This document shows, one piece after another, positions 12,554-39,700 of a stretch of 64,000 nucleotides of DNA. Where the stretch lies: contig SSBO01000009.1 of assembly GCA_005281725.1 (NCBI GenBank), positions 1,298,127 through 1,362,126 of the forward strand, given 5' to 3'. The notes under the pieces were generated by a model. It was not told the DNA's origin, ran no database searches, and saw only the letters and a list, made by a program, of their open reading frames with translations. How positions within the stretch are numbered: the stretch's first letter is position 1; each line of letters begins with the position of its first letter. The translations under genes and the position numbers were made by a program. The stretch is from Wuchereria bancrofti (lineage: Eukaryota; Nematoda; Chromadorea; Rhabditida; Onchocercidae).

Positions 12554-13106
12554 AAATAAAATATAACAAAATCTATTCATCCTTTAGATCCATTAATATC
12601 AGATTTCATTCTCAAACATTTTGGAAGTCTTATAAAATAATTTTACTTTAATTTAATATTTAATATATTATTTGATTATTGCTTATTTATAGCTCTCAAT
12701 GTTTATCTTATTTGTGTTTTTAAATGCATACGAATGCCCAATGTTTAATTTATAAATAATTAGCAGTAGTAAAAGATAGTAATTACTGATTCGTTAGAAG
12801 GAGAAAAAAGAAAGAAAACATTCCTACTACGATAGCAATAGTTGCATCTTTTTTTGTTTAAACAAGAATTGATTTATGAAAGTTTAGAAAGTTATACTAA
12901 TGAATGTATCATTAAATTCATGCAGATGTAATGTTAAGAATATCAAATATTAATTAATCAGTATGCTAATCAATATTTCCTGCCTTTTATCATTACAGAT
13001 CATTGATAAACAGAGAACAATGTAACACTGTGTTAATTTCTTTATACAACAAAATAAAATTTGTAATATTTTAGCAAAAAGAAAAAAGAAATTGCTATGG
13101 AATACA

Positions 13107-27171
<14,065 letters not shown>

Positions 27172-27903
27172 CCAGTAATTATTCTTTATGTTGACCGCTT
27201 TAGTTTATTCGTCGTGCAATGATGAGTGCATATCAGATAATATCCGGAAAATTTTGATACCGGAACAAAAGGTAGCACAATAAGCGGCAAGAGGATGAAT
27301 AAAGAGAGGTAGTTTAATTGAAATAACTGAAATATAGAATTGAAATACCGATGAAAAAATGGCAGAGGTAGGCACCACTGGTATGTATGTTTTATATGAT
27401 CGATTCTTAAGATAAGATTATATAAGCGTTTTCAAAATGATTAATTGCTAGCTTTTGTGTATTTCGATCCTATAAATTGGTAACAAATAGTTCAAAAAAC
27501 TTTTTGTTCTTATTGCCACCTTTGCTTGAAAAAATTTTGAAGTAAAAATTTTCCTCCAATTTTTTTTTCAAATAAAATTTTTTCAAAAAAAAATTCCTAA
27601 AAAATTTCGTAATATTTATAGAAAGATTATAGAAAGAGTAAAAAAGAAAAGAAAGAAAAAAAGAAATAAATTTAACTTATGTAATAATTAAATATCTGAA
27701 TTAGTAGTATAAGAAGGAAGAGAGAAAATCAATTGAAAAATGGAACACTTATAGTCTGTTTATAAAACTTATTTTGAATTAAGGTTACTAAAAATAATTT
27801 ATCAAATTTAACTGTCTTTAATAGAAAAAAAAATATTTACAAAATTTATGTGACAGAAAAAAAAAACTTTTCCCACTCTTTTACGCCAATAATAAAATAA
27901 TTA

Positions 27904-27978
27904 ATGATAATAATTAATAATAATAATAACAATAATAATAATAATACTAATAGTACTAATAAATAATAATAAATAATG
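27904..27978. repeat. (AAT)n-rich simple repeat
   Basis: Imperfect run of AAT/AAC/ACT trinucleotides about 740 bp upstream of the TRIM9 start codon. No function inferred. Confidence 0.8.
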
Positions 27979-30900
27979 AAATGATCGATTTTTGTAGAGA
28001 ACAAAGAGAACAATACTTAATTGAATTATGAATTATGAAGTATGAAGATAATAAAATAAGTAAGGGAGCGGGAAGAAAAAAGAACAAAGGAATAATTAAC
28101 ATAGATGTTTCAACTATTTATGAAGGTCAACAATATAAACTAAAACTGTACCACCAACTTTCTCTCTCCCTCCCATTTTCTTTCTTCTTGCTTTTCATTT
28201 TATTTACCCGCTCATTACCCGTGTCCATTCTCCTCCCCCTAATTGTTATAGTTGAATTTATAATAAACAAATTTATTGCTAATAAGAAAATAGCAGGACA
28301 AAATAAAAGCTTAGAGAAAGGAAAAGTGAGGAAGTGAAAAATTGGAAGATTAAGGAGAAGAAGCATTTTATTATTGACAACAACAGGTTTACCCTTCCGT
28401 TTCTCTTTTGCCCGAACAATTTGCCAAAAAAAAAAGAAAAAAAAAGAGAGAGAGAGAGAAAACGAAAAAAAGAAAAGCGAAATTTATTACTCTTTGAGGA
28501 TTTTATCCAACATACTAACTGCATTCTGAAATTAATTTAAAAACGAATTAATTGCTTCGACTTTCAATAAATGTGTTCCCTTTTCTTTTTTTTTTTGCCA
28601 TTTCCAACAATACAGTGATAGTTTATGCATGAAATTTTGATTACTTCAAACATTGAATAATTGAAATTATAAATTTCATTTTAATAATTGATTTTTAAAA
28701 CGAAAGCTTAGAAATAACAATAATTTTTCGTAATCGATGATAACATTTGTCGTAGTCAATTCAAAATACATTGAGTATTTCAAATAAGCTGAAACAGATA
28801 TTTCTAAATATGATTGGCTTTCAATGCAGAGGAAACATATATAAGTAAAACCAATAAGCAGTAATTTGCAAAATTTCTTTCGCAATTTATAAATTTGGAA
28901 AAATTACAAAATGCAGGCAAATTAATAAATTTTAATGAATTTGATTTAAAATGGAAGAAATTTTAAATAGAGGAATTAAAAGTTTTAACTGCTCGTTCAC
29001 TAAATTCATTTTTAGGTAAATAAATATTCCTAAATTATTTTTCATTCCACTAACATTCGTCTTTCGCTCCCTCAAATTAATTTTTAATATTATCTATTTG
29101 GCTGGAATTATGAATATTTAATAACGATGCAACACAATTTTTGCTAATATTAACACACAAAATAGCTACTGCAGGAATAAACATTTTTTTTTCAAATTTT
29201 ATTAAATTTTAAATTAAAAAAGAAAAAGAAAAATATAAAGTTCATATCAATTCATAAAAATAGTCAAGAAGAGAGCAAAAAAAAAAAAGTGATTATTCAT
29301 TATTTCCTTTTGAATGACTTTAATATGTAAAAAAAGAACCTAGGCCATTTTTCCTTTGGCTATTTTCATTCTATAAAGGAAATCGATGTTATTTTGATAT
29401 TACTCATCGAGTCAGGATGAATTGATACATTTAAACATATTTTATTTTTAACACTTCTAAATAATTTACTTTTTTCTTTTTTCAAATATAAAATAGACTT
29501 GAAAAGTATAATGGTAAATTTTTTTCTCATATTCACAAATTATAATATTTACTGAAATCTGAAATAGAATGACATCAACGGAAGATATATTTTCCGTTGA
29601 AGGCTACCGCAGGTGTTCATGACATACCGTTCAGCTCAATTAATTATTATCTAAATATAAGCGGATAATGCATATTTATTAATCCAAGATAATATGACGA
29701 TTGATGCCCGAAACGTATATGAAATGAATGAAGCAAATCACAGAAATACAATGCAATATTATAAACAAGATTATCTGTGTCTCTTATCATGAATATTTGT
29801 CACATTATACTTGATGATATCAGTGAGCGCACCTGTCAAAAGTAATCATTAAACGATTACCTCTAATTTAATTTTATATAAAGGATAATGAACTAATTTT
29901 TGAAATAATGTTAGTTGGTAGGGTTTTTTTTTTTTTTTCAATATTAATTTTCCAAATATGTGGTAAACTATTAATTTCTATTCGAAACTAGTTAATCGTT
30001 TTCAGTCATTTGAAATAAAAACTGAAAAATTCAATAAACAATAAATTTAGATTGGTTAATGAGAATGAGTGAAATGATTAGATTGAGTATGTGTCATTTG
30101 TCATTGATCTAAACATAAATGAAATCATTTATGCTATTATCTATTTACCAATGAACATGTGTTAATTTTAAATTAATTTGGTTCAAAAAAAAAAAACTTT
30201 TAACTAAATGATCAATTATATAGAGATTTTGGAATTTAGTAGAAAACATGGCGTTAAAGAAAATAATCTCTGAAATTTGTAAATCATTTGTTTGGGACAC
30301 TTTCGATATGATTGATAATAGTAATGGTTTAGCTATTTATATAATACATAGTAATAGGAGTAAGAAAGAAAGAAAATCGTTTCATTTTTCTTCTTTCTTT
30401 TTTTTTTCCTTCATTCTTCTCAAACTATTAGCAGTTTTGAAAATTTGAATTTCGTAAAATTTATCGTTCATTTTTATAAACTTCCGTTCTTTCTTCCGGT
30501 GCTTTGGTTGATGCTATATCAAATGCTATTCAATTTATAGCTTTTTTTTTTTGAACAAATTTATCACCGTAATGAAGTTTTTTTTTTTAGCGGAAATTTA
30601 ATATTTTAGAATGAAAATAATTAAATGTAACAAACAATTGTTTTATTCTGGAAAAAAACTTATCAAAATTTGAGAGAAAAAAAAAAAACTAGAGAAATAA
30701 AAATATTAGAAATAAACTTAAACTTCTATTTTTCCCTCTCTCTTTTACAGATTTTAATCTCTTCCTAACCATTATTAAATCCTTCAAGTTAAATAAACAT
30801 TTTAGTGGAAATAAAAACAACAATAACAACAAACCACTTTAATAACTGAATGCTCTATTTACTATATAACTTTTCTTTAAGGATGAAAGAATGCGGTAGA

Positions 30901-31540
30901 AGAAAAGAAATGAAAAGTTGAAGAGAAACGGGAGAATTCGGAAAAAATGAAGAGAAACGGAAAAGTTTGAACAAGAAAGAATGAAAAAATGAACATTCTC
31001 GAAAAGCACTTTTTCCAATTGAACAATCAAATGCTACGTCTAATCATGAATTAACGGTGGGAAGGAAACAAAAAAAAACGGAATAATGAAGAAGCATTTT
31101 AGGACAATAAAAATCACTTTTTCTACCTTTTTTTTTTCTCATTCAACATTTACGGAAATAGAAACATTCCAGTTTTACAACATTTACTGATTGTCGAAGC
31201 AGAATGATGAATTGAAGAAGAAAATAGCCTTTTGTTAAATGAAAAAATGTTTTCTAATTTCAGATATTTCTCTTCTCATAATAGCAACTAAATTAGAAGC
31301 AAAATTATAGAGTATACAAGTTTACTAGCAAAAATTATTTTAAATAAATTTGTGTAATAATGCCTATTCATAATTTATAATAACATTCAAAAATTTTCAT
31401 TTTCTTTTGATTGTTGAAATATAAAAATTAATTTTAAAATTGTATCAGCAATATTCAAAAAGGTAAGTTGTATACTTATATTATATTAGAAAAGATACTT
31501 TGCATAGTTGTATCAATGTCACATTGATAATATCAGAAAA

Positions 31541-31583
31541 GATCATATCATGTCATATCATATCATATCATATCATATCAAGT
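31541..31583. repeat. (ATATC)n microsatellite
   Basis: Repeated CATAT/ATATC pentamers in the gene-poor region. They resemble the TGATA-type units in the MOLO-1-like intron read on the other strand. Confidence 0.8.
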
Positions 31584-34079
31584 CTTATCGGAAAAAGACC
31601 TTTCATTTCTTCATATCATTCAAGATATAAAAAGTTTTAGTAGTAGTACAACTGAAACTTAAGAAATGTTAAACATTTTCAGTGCAATCCGTTTTATAGT
31701 ATAGGATCATTTCTCAAGGCTTAAAAAGTTTTTTTTTAAATTGTCTTCAATTTTTTCTGCTCATACTATCATTCACATACCTATCATTTTTCAGGAATCC
31801 GAAAGATTTTTTTTTTTTTTTTTGATGCATTACAATTTGATGTTATAAACAATCACTAATTCTTCGTCACATTTTTTGCAACTAATATATTAACGTGACA
31901 GTTCACGTATTAACGTACTTTTCAAACGTTTCACTTATTATTTCATTTTGTTTTATTTTAGAATGCATGGTAAAACGTAGTGAAAAAATAAAGCTTAATA
32001 TTTTGTTAAATTCCCGTCAGTAAATTCCTTTTGCAATCGCAAATGGCCTTTAAAAGCTTAGTGTTAAATGAAGTTCATTTCACCTAGCGAAAAATCAAGA
32101 AAAAAAAAGGAAAGAAAAACAAAATTATAATTAGCCATAAAAATGGATAAATGAATAACAAAGTGGGAAGAGGAGTGAAGTGTAAAAGTTTTGAATTATT
32201 TAACTGACCAAAATAGTTTTACCAGAAAATGAAAACAACATCTATCATTTATTGCTAGAAATTGTTTAAAAGTGAAAAAAAAAAAACTATCAAATTTTTT
32301 ACAATTGCAGTTTCCATTTTCCTACTCGCACTTCCCCGAATTGCAATGTCACATATAAAATCTATTTAGGAAAAGTTAAATATTCTCATAACTTTAAATA
32401 GATATTTGATAATTTCAATAAGTCTAAAATAACAAATCAGAATTAATCGTTTCCTTTTAACCGTGACAAGTACGAATAATTCAGATGTTAATGATAAGAT
32501 AACAATTTTATCAGTTTATCGAAGCAGTATTTCAGTTGAAAGGAAAAGATTTACAGAAACACTCTGCAGATTAGAAAAGAGAAGAGATTGTTGTTAATTG
32601 AGAAAAAGATGAATAAGTAACAGTTGATCAAAGTGATGCAAATCGAATAAAATGATTGATCAAAGTGATATAAACTGAATGAAATAATCGTTGTAATATT
32701 GTATGCGTGAGACATATTTAATATTTCTAGCAAGTGATTACATGGAGAATTTAGGGAAAAATGGAAGTTTACTTCTAACTATAACTGTGAAAGAACGCAA
32801 AAAAAAGTTTCCTTTCAATGATTATTTGAGAGTTCAAAATTTCAAATATAAGTGAGTATTTGTTGTGTATTACACAGACATTCACACACACATACACATA
32901 CATACACATACATATCAGAAATAAATAATAGGAATGTACGACAAAGGAATATAGTGAACAAAGCAAAGATGAAGATGAGAGGAAGAATTTGCCCCGGAAG
33001 AATGATTTAAAGCGTTGTCCAGTGGAAAAGGTTCAAAGCTAGGCTTCAAAGCTCAATGCTTGAGCTGCCTGCCATATGCGCCCCAGAGAAGCTCTTCCCT
33101 CTAATTTGTCACTCACCGCTCCTTTTTTTTTTTGTAAAAAATGCTTCACTTCGATAAAGCTTCCATTAAAAATTAATTCATCATTTGAATGAATGATTTC
33201 TTATTTTATGTCATATGAAAAAAAAAAACGATAAAGTTGATAAAGGCATTTATGGCTACAAACATGCGACATTAAAGGTACCATTTGAAATCCACTGGGA
33301 TTTGAATAGCAATTATTTCTGAATCAGTCATTTCTGTCATTTTAAAATTTAATTTTAGACATTTTTGTTTAAACGTTTTTTTTTTGCAATAACTTTACTC
33401 TTTACTCGAATTTGTCATACTGTTACGAGGTGATTTTCGTGTAACGAAATGATTTTCATTTCATTTCTATCAAAATGATTGCTACAACCTTTTTTTTTTC
33501 AGGTTTCATTGAAATATTTGTTAGAAATGTTAAAGCAACGATTAACTTTCAATTGAAAATTAGTCAATTTTGGAACTAATTCTAGAATTAGAATTGAATT
33601 AGAAGGAGAATTCTAACAAAAAATTAAATTTTAACACTGAATGAAACTATCTATTATACAAACAGATTAAAATGTTATGAATAATAATCATAAATGAATC
33701 AAACTATTATTTTATGCTCGATAATGTATTATATAGTTATAGCAAAGTATAGAATGAAATTAGATTGAAGCTTTCTCCAAATATTTAATTTTAGTCACGA
33801 TTTAAAAATTGAATGATAATAAACAGCTTTTAGCTCAATAAAAAGAAGGTGAGAGAGAGAGAAGCTTATGTTTTTTTAATCACATCAAGAAAATGTAAAA
33901 GTAAACAAGTTCGTGTTTAATTCGTCCTTCAAATAGCAACTAATTAATATGAAATTGAAGTACATTAGAATTCTTCCTTTTTTTTTTTTCATTTTTCTCA
34001 AACGAATATCGTACTGGTAATTATTGCACAACTTTTTTTTTTCTTTTACAGTAAATATTATGCTATTATTAACTAATAT

Positions 34080-34144
34080 TATCAAATAACAACAACAATA
34101 ATAACAATAATAATAACAATAACAATAATAACAACAACAACAAC
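34080..34144. repeat. (AAC/AAT)n trinucleotide repeat
   Basis: A mixed run of CAA, AAT and AAC trinucleotides. On the minus strand it forces Cys/Tyr-rich open frames that should not be taken as genes. Confidence 0.85.
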
Positions 34145-36672
34145 ATAACATATTCACTTACCAGTACTTTTGCTGTAACAAAAAGCAACAACAACAACCA
34201 TAACTAATTCAGTCTGATCTTTTTCCTGCAAATGAAAGGTGGGTGTGGTGATGAGGTATGATGGAAATTTGAAATTGTGGAAGGAAGAGATAATGGGACA
34301 ACAGCTGCCTTTTCATTACATGTCGTTTTCCTTGTTGCTATGTATATTTGTTTTGACTACAATTACAATTACTTCTTGTTTGATGTTTGTTAACCATTCT
34401 TTACATCCTTATTAACACATTAATTTTTCACATTTAAGCAAAAAATTAATTGGCGGAAAAATTGCCTAAAAGTTTGTTGAAATTTTTGCATATTTGGATA
34501 AACAATGAGGAATGATGAAATCTTTCAAGAATGTTGATATAATGATAATGTGACTGATTTTCATCTTTTCATTAAATTATTCACTGCCTAAATGGGTTAT
34601 CTAATTTAATCAAATTATCGAAATGATTGTTTAATACTTCCATGTATATGTGAATAGTTTAACATACACTTATTGCTTATCACTCACTTTCTAATTTAAT
34701 GTTAGCCGGAAATTTGATAAATTATGTCATGAACAGTGTAAGTATTAATTCATTTAATATGATAAATGAAATGTTTATATAAATAATTCATCAACAAATA
34801 TTTCAGAGTTTTATGATAAAGTATGAAAATGATAAAAGATAAATCTGATGATAATTGATATACAATAAATGAAATGATTAAATAGCTAAGAATTGTTGAT
34901 ACTATCGAATAAACGATTTGTTTTATGAATGTGTGAAAGAGGTGAAAGAAGTGAACAGTGAAGAGAAATGATTTGATTTCATTTGAAAGTAACGAATCGT
35001 AAATTTTGTTTGGTAACCATTCTCGATAATTGTCATTGTTGTGATGCAATCATTTCTAACAATTGTCATTGTTACTATCACTATTGTTACTGTTATTGTT
35101 GTCTTGTTATCTTTTTTAAAAAAATAAAAGGAAAATATTAATATTATATTAATTTATAATATAGAATTGCTATTCTTTTAGTTGTAATATGTTATCAGTA
35201 ATTGGCGATAGATAAGAGTAATATGATAATAAGACTAGAGAGAAATTAAAAACAACTGAAGGAATTATGTATCATTTTGATATGACATCTGAATGATCTA
35301 TTGAAAAAAAATACAGTAAATTTTAATTTTGCAATTTTTATCTCAAATTTAGACATTTTAAATACAGCCCAGAAGTTATTTTATTAAAACTTTTTTTTTA
35401 TTACTGCTAATCATTTTTGATTTTCCAATTACAGTCTCTTATCATTTAATGAAAGTAAAAATTGGACAAAAAAAAAGAAATGAAAAAATAAATTTCAAAA
35501 GTTTTCAATGATTTTAACCATCATCTAACATTGACCATTAGTACTTGCTGATAATAATTAATGATTAATCATTGCTTTCCGATGTGAAATAATAATACAA
35601 CAGATCAAACATTATCATTAGTGATCTGTTCGTTTGAGAAAAGCAATGAAAAGCATATTGCATTGACTAAATTGAAATAATTTATTTCAGAAGGATTTAA
35701 AAAGAAAAAAAGACCCTGTAGATAAAAGTCTACAATCAATTATGTAAATAAACATTACTTAGAAATTGCAGCGGAAGGTTGTCAAAATTTCTTTTGGCTT
35801 TAACTACTGTTTATTAATAAACTACGAATTATTGTTTTAAAAAAAAAAAATAAACAAATAAAAAAAGAGAATTATGATTTTAGTTACATAGGAACAACTG
35901 ACCGAATTGTTAAAAATTGTTCAACTAACACAAACAGTTGTCAATTATTATATTTCATATGTGATAAGATCGAACAAGAAAATGATAATTTCACTAAATT
36001 ATTTTTATAAATTTTCATAAAAATTTTCATCGAAAAAGAAGGGACAACTTTTCATATAAATATAAACAGAAGGAAAAGGACAGACTAAAGAAGTTTTTAA
36101 CTTTTTTAATAATTTGGATCAATTTTTCAATTTTCTTTTCTTCCTTAGAAATGGGGGAGTGAAAGGAATTGCAAAAAATATTTCTGAAGAAGAAAAAGAA
36201 AGGAAAAAAATGAAATGAAAAACAAAAACGTAGCACCAAATAAGTTCAAATTCAAGTAGCAAAAAAAAAAAAGAAGAAGCAGGAATTTTCACAGGACAAT
36301 ATATAAGGCATACAGATAGATGAAAGCTGAAATCTTTAAAATTTGAAATTTTCTTTTTAAAAATGGATAATAGCGAAAAAGCGAAAGAATCAAATGTTAA
36401 AATCTAAAATGATAATAAAGCTTAGATGAAAGCGATATATTTGACGATAGGCTTGAAATTTTGTCAACTAAATTGAGTATGCTGATAAATTCGTAAGATA
36501 AGAAATGAAAAGTAAGGGAATGATGATGTTTAGATCACTTTTTGCACTAATTTTTTTAAATTTAAATTTGATAAATCTCAAGAATAATTACTGGGCTATT
36601 TTTTGCCGCACGAAAAGAGCGCTGGAAGATTATTAAATGACTTTGGCAATGCTTATCGAATAGATGGAACAG

Positions 36673-36752
36673 GTGCGTGTGTGTGCGTGCGTGTATGTGT
36701 GTGCGTGTGTATGTGTGTGTGTGTATGTGTGTGTGTGTATGTATGTGTGTAC
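36673..36752. repeat. (TG)n microsatellite
   Basis: About 80 bp of TG with CG and TA interruptions. It creates the Thr-His runs of a long minus-strand open frame here, which otherwise has no support. Confidence 0.9.
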
Positions 36753-39700
36753 ACCTCGTCATCATCTTTCCCATATTGTTTATAATATTTATAATTTCAA
36801 GAACAGTTGACAGATTATTGATATAAGTAACTATAATCTGGTTTAAATTATCAATGATAAATTGAAATTGATTTAAATTATCTGATGAAGTGACAAATGA
36901 AGTAGAATTTAAATAAATGAAATGAAATAGCAGTGCAAATGCAAATACTAATTTGTGGGGAAAATAGCTTATGTTCATATCTTACTTACTCTTATGTTTA
37001 ATGAGAAGCAATCTGTATGATTAAATCTGAAAATGAGTTAGAAATAAGTTAAGTTAAAAATGATAGGATAAGGTAGTTAGTTTAGATTCAGCCAAAAAGT
37101 TAAAATTAGCATTTCAAAATGTGAAAAATTGTTGTTAGTTCAAATAAATTTTGTTAAAAAAAGATTTTTGTATAGATGGATATGATGATAAGAGAGAAAA
37201 TGATTCTGCAATATTAAAATAATCTAATTTTATGATTTAAATAATGTTCTGAATCGTTTCAATCCATTTCATCTTTCATCATATTTTAGGTTATCGTTGG
37301 GAGGATCATAAATTTTGATCTGATAATGCAGTTAAATTTAAAATGCTGAATAGAAGTTCCGGTATTTTCATTCCTTTTTCTCTTCCTGTTTTTTTTTTCA
37401 TTTTTTCTCGTGTAATTACCAATCAAAAAAGTTGTCAATCATTTATCATCACACCTTTTTAAGTGCTTAATTATTTATTCAATATCAATTAATGGTGGAT
37501 TTGATGGTAGGATAGATGCATTCATTCATTCATTTTTGGATTACTTTCGTTTATTTACGATTGCTATACATTAATCCAAAATGTCAACAAAAATAAATGA
37601 ATCAATCAGATCAAAATGAGCCGTACAGAAAAAAGAAATAAATAAATAAATAAAATTTCATTGTGCCCTATATTACAATGTATATTAGAGACAGGTAGAA
37701 ATTTTCCCAGAAAACATTTAACTTTTTCATATTTAAAACAGTTTCTATTATTATTGAGAATAGAAGTATTAAATGTTAATTATTCATTTATTAATTGTTG
37801 TCCCATAAGGTATGCTACTATAAATTAAATTATATGCTTCAGAGAATATTTTACTTTGGGTGAAGAAATATTCGGCAGAGTAAATAATAATTTATCTAAT
37901 ACACTTTTATATAAATCAAAATATAAATGAATCAATCAAATGAGTTTTTATTTTTTTTTTCATTGCTATTTTTGTTATTTGTCAAATTAATTTATTTGTT
38001 AATTTTCGATCGAGAAAGTATCAAATGACGTAACAATGAAAATGGCAGTTGTTGTAGTGTTAGTATCAAATAACAACTGCTTATTATCCATTAACAGTTG
38101 ACAATCTTCTATTTAACTTATCATTTCATCCAAGCAAACAAGTAAATTTGTCAATAAATGAATGAAATTTGTATTTCAATAATTTAATAAATTACATAAT
38201 TTTCAACAACGATACGAAATTTGTGAAATTTAATCAAACAAATTATTGATTCGCTGACATCTACCAATACTAAATTTCAGGAGTGATAATATTTAGTAAT
38301 TACTGAAAATTTTAAAGAAAAAACAATATATTCATTATATTTTTGTTTTCCTATTTTTTAATTTGATCAATAAATAAATGATAATTTCCGTTTCTTAGTT
38401 TACAAAAAACAAAAATATATTAAATATTATATCTATTTAAACACTAAATTTAATATACCAAACTATTGTTCTTCATTATGAATAGTTATAGCTAACTGAT
38501 ATGATGTTATCAGCATAAAGTTAGTTCATAAATAGGAAAAGCAAGTATAAATCAGGTATTGTCCGCCAAACTGATTATTTATTGAATTTTAAAAAGTTGA
38601 AATTCACTCTTTCAACGTTTTATACTCTCATTATGTAAATAAGCAATTTAAAGTAAGATAATTTAAATCAGAGTTTTAAATAATATTAAAGTTTGATTGA
38701 AAACAGATACTCAATATGACTTTTTGAAATGTTATTTTTTTTAACGACTTTATGAATTACACTAGTTTCAATTCTTTATAGAAATGTTTTAATTTGAATT
38801 TTTTGTCCATTTATTTTATTTAATTTGAATTTTTTGTCCATATATAAAAGTTAATTAATTTCATTGACAGTTGTATTATTGTTTGAAAATTCAATCATTT
38901 TTTAACAGATTTTTTTTGCGACATTACATTCTTAACTAATTGCTACTTAACTAAGTGCAAAAATGTCAAAGGTCTTTGATAACACTTTCTATATTTTATA
39001 TTTTGTTTTATTAAATATTATTAAATGAATTTTTAGAATGATAATAAGCCAAAAGCATATGTTTACGTTGATTTTTAACAAATTAAAAAATTGAAATTGC
39101 TGTTTAATTGAAATTACTGTCGAAATATATGAGAAATGAGCTAAGGAACAATTTCTGTTAGAATATCTTTGTCTATTTTTGTTTTGTTTTTTCTTTCTTT
39201 TTTTTTTGACTTTTGAAAAATGTGAAATGTTTAATAGAGCAGATGTTTGAGTAGTAGGTAATATCGTTTATAGAGATTTTTTTTTTCTTGAGCATTTCAA
39301 AAATTTGAAATATTAAAAGCTAATTTGAGCAAACAATGTGCACTGATGGCGCAAACGGATTAGCCAATAATGTGATAATGGAACGTTGACATTCATCATT
39401 CTCTGTTTTTTTTTTCTTTTCTTGCCATTTTTATGAATTTATTGATCAATAATTCTGGATTAAACTGAAACTGACTTCTTATTCAGATAAAATTTTATGA
39501 AATGAATTTTTAAGATTATTAACCATGCCAACACAGTGCTATGCAATTTGTCTATCTCAAATTAAATTAAGTTTCAAATGATTAACTAAATAATTTTTTC
39601 TTACTCAATCAACAAAATGAAATTCGAAATTTTTTTTTTTAAAAAGTGTAAAAAAAATACCGATAAATTCTGAAATTGCTGCAACGTTTCGTTGTTTTAT

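Larger units (their letters stand above)
11232..13106. other. Convergent intergenic region, MOLO-1-like and TRIM9 3' ends
   Basis: Both neighbouring genes end here. I see no coding exon with homology. Two items stand out: a short GC-rich repeat at 11690-11738 and a 12-bp perfect hairpin at 12528-12553. The remainder is AT-rich sequence that should contain both 3' UTRs. Confidence 0.6.

Noticed and set aside
28035..28524. Overlapping 70-100-codon frames on both strands
   Set aside because: Caused by purine/pyrimidine-rich tracts (CTCTC, GAGAG, AAAG); no domain or splice evidence.
33028..33050. Possible tRNA because of GGTTCAAAGC
   Set aside because: No matching A-box or acceptor stem; cloverleaf cannot be formed from the flanks.
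36562..36978. 138-codon minus-strand open frame with hydrophobic N-terminus
   Set aside because: Its length comes from a TG/CA microsatellite (Thr-His runs); no splice or homology support.
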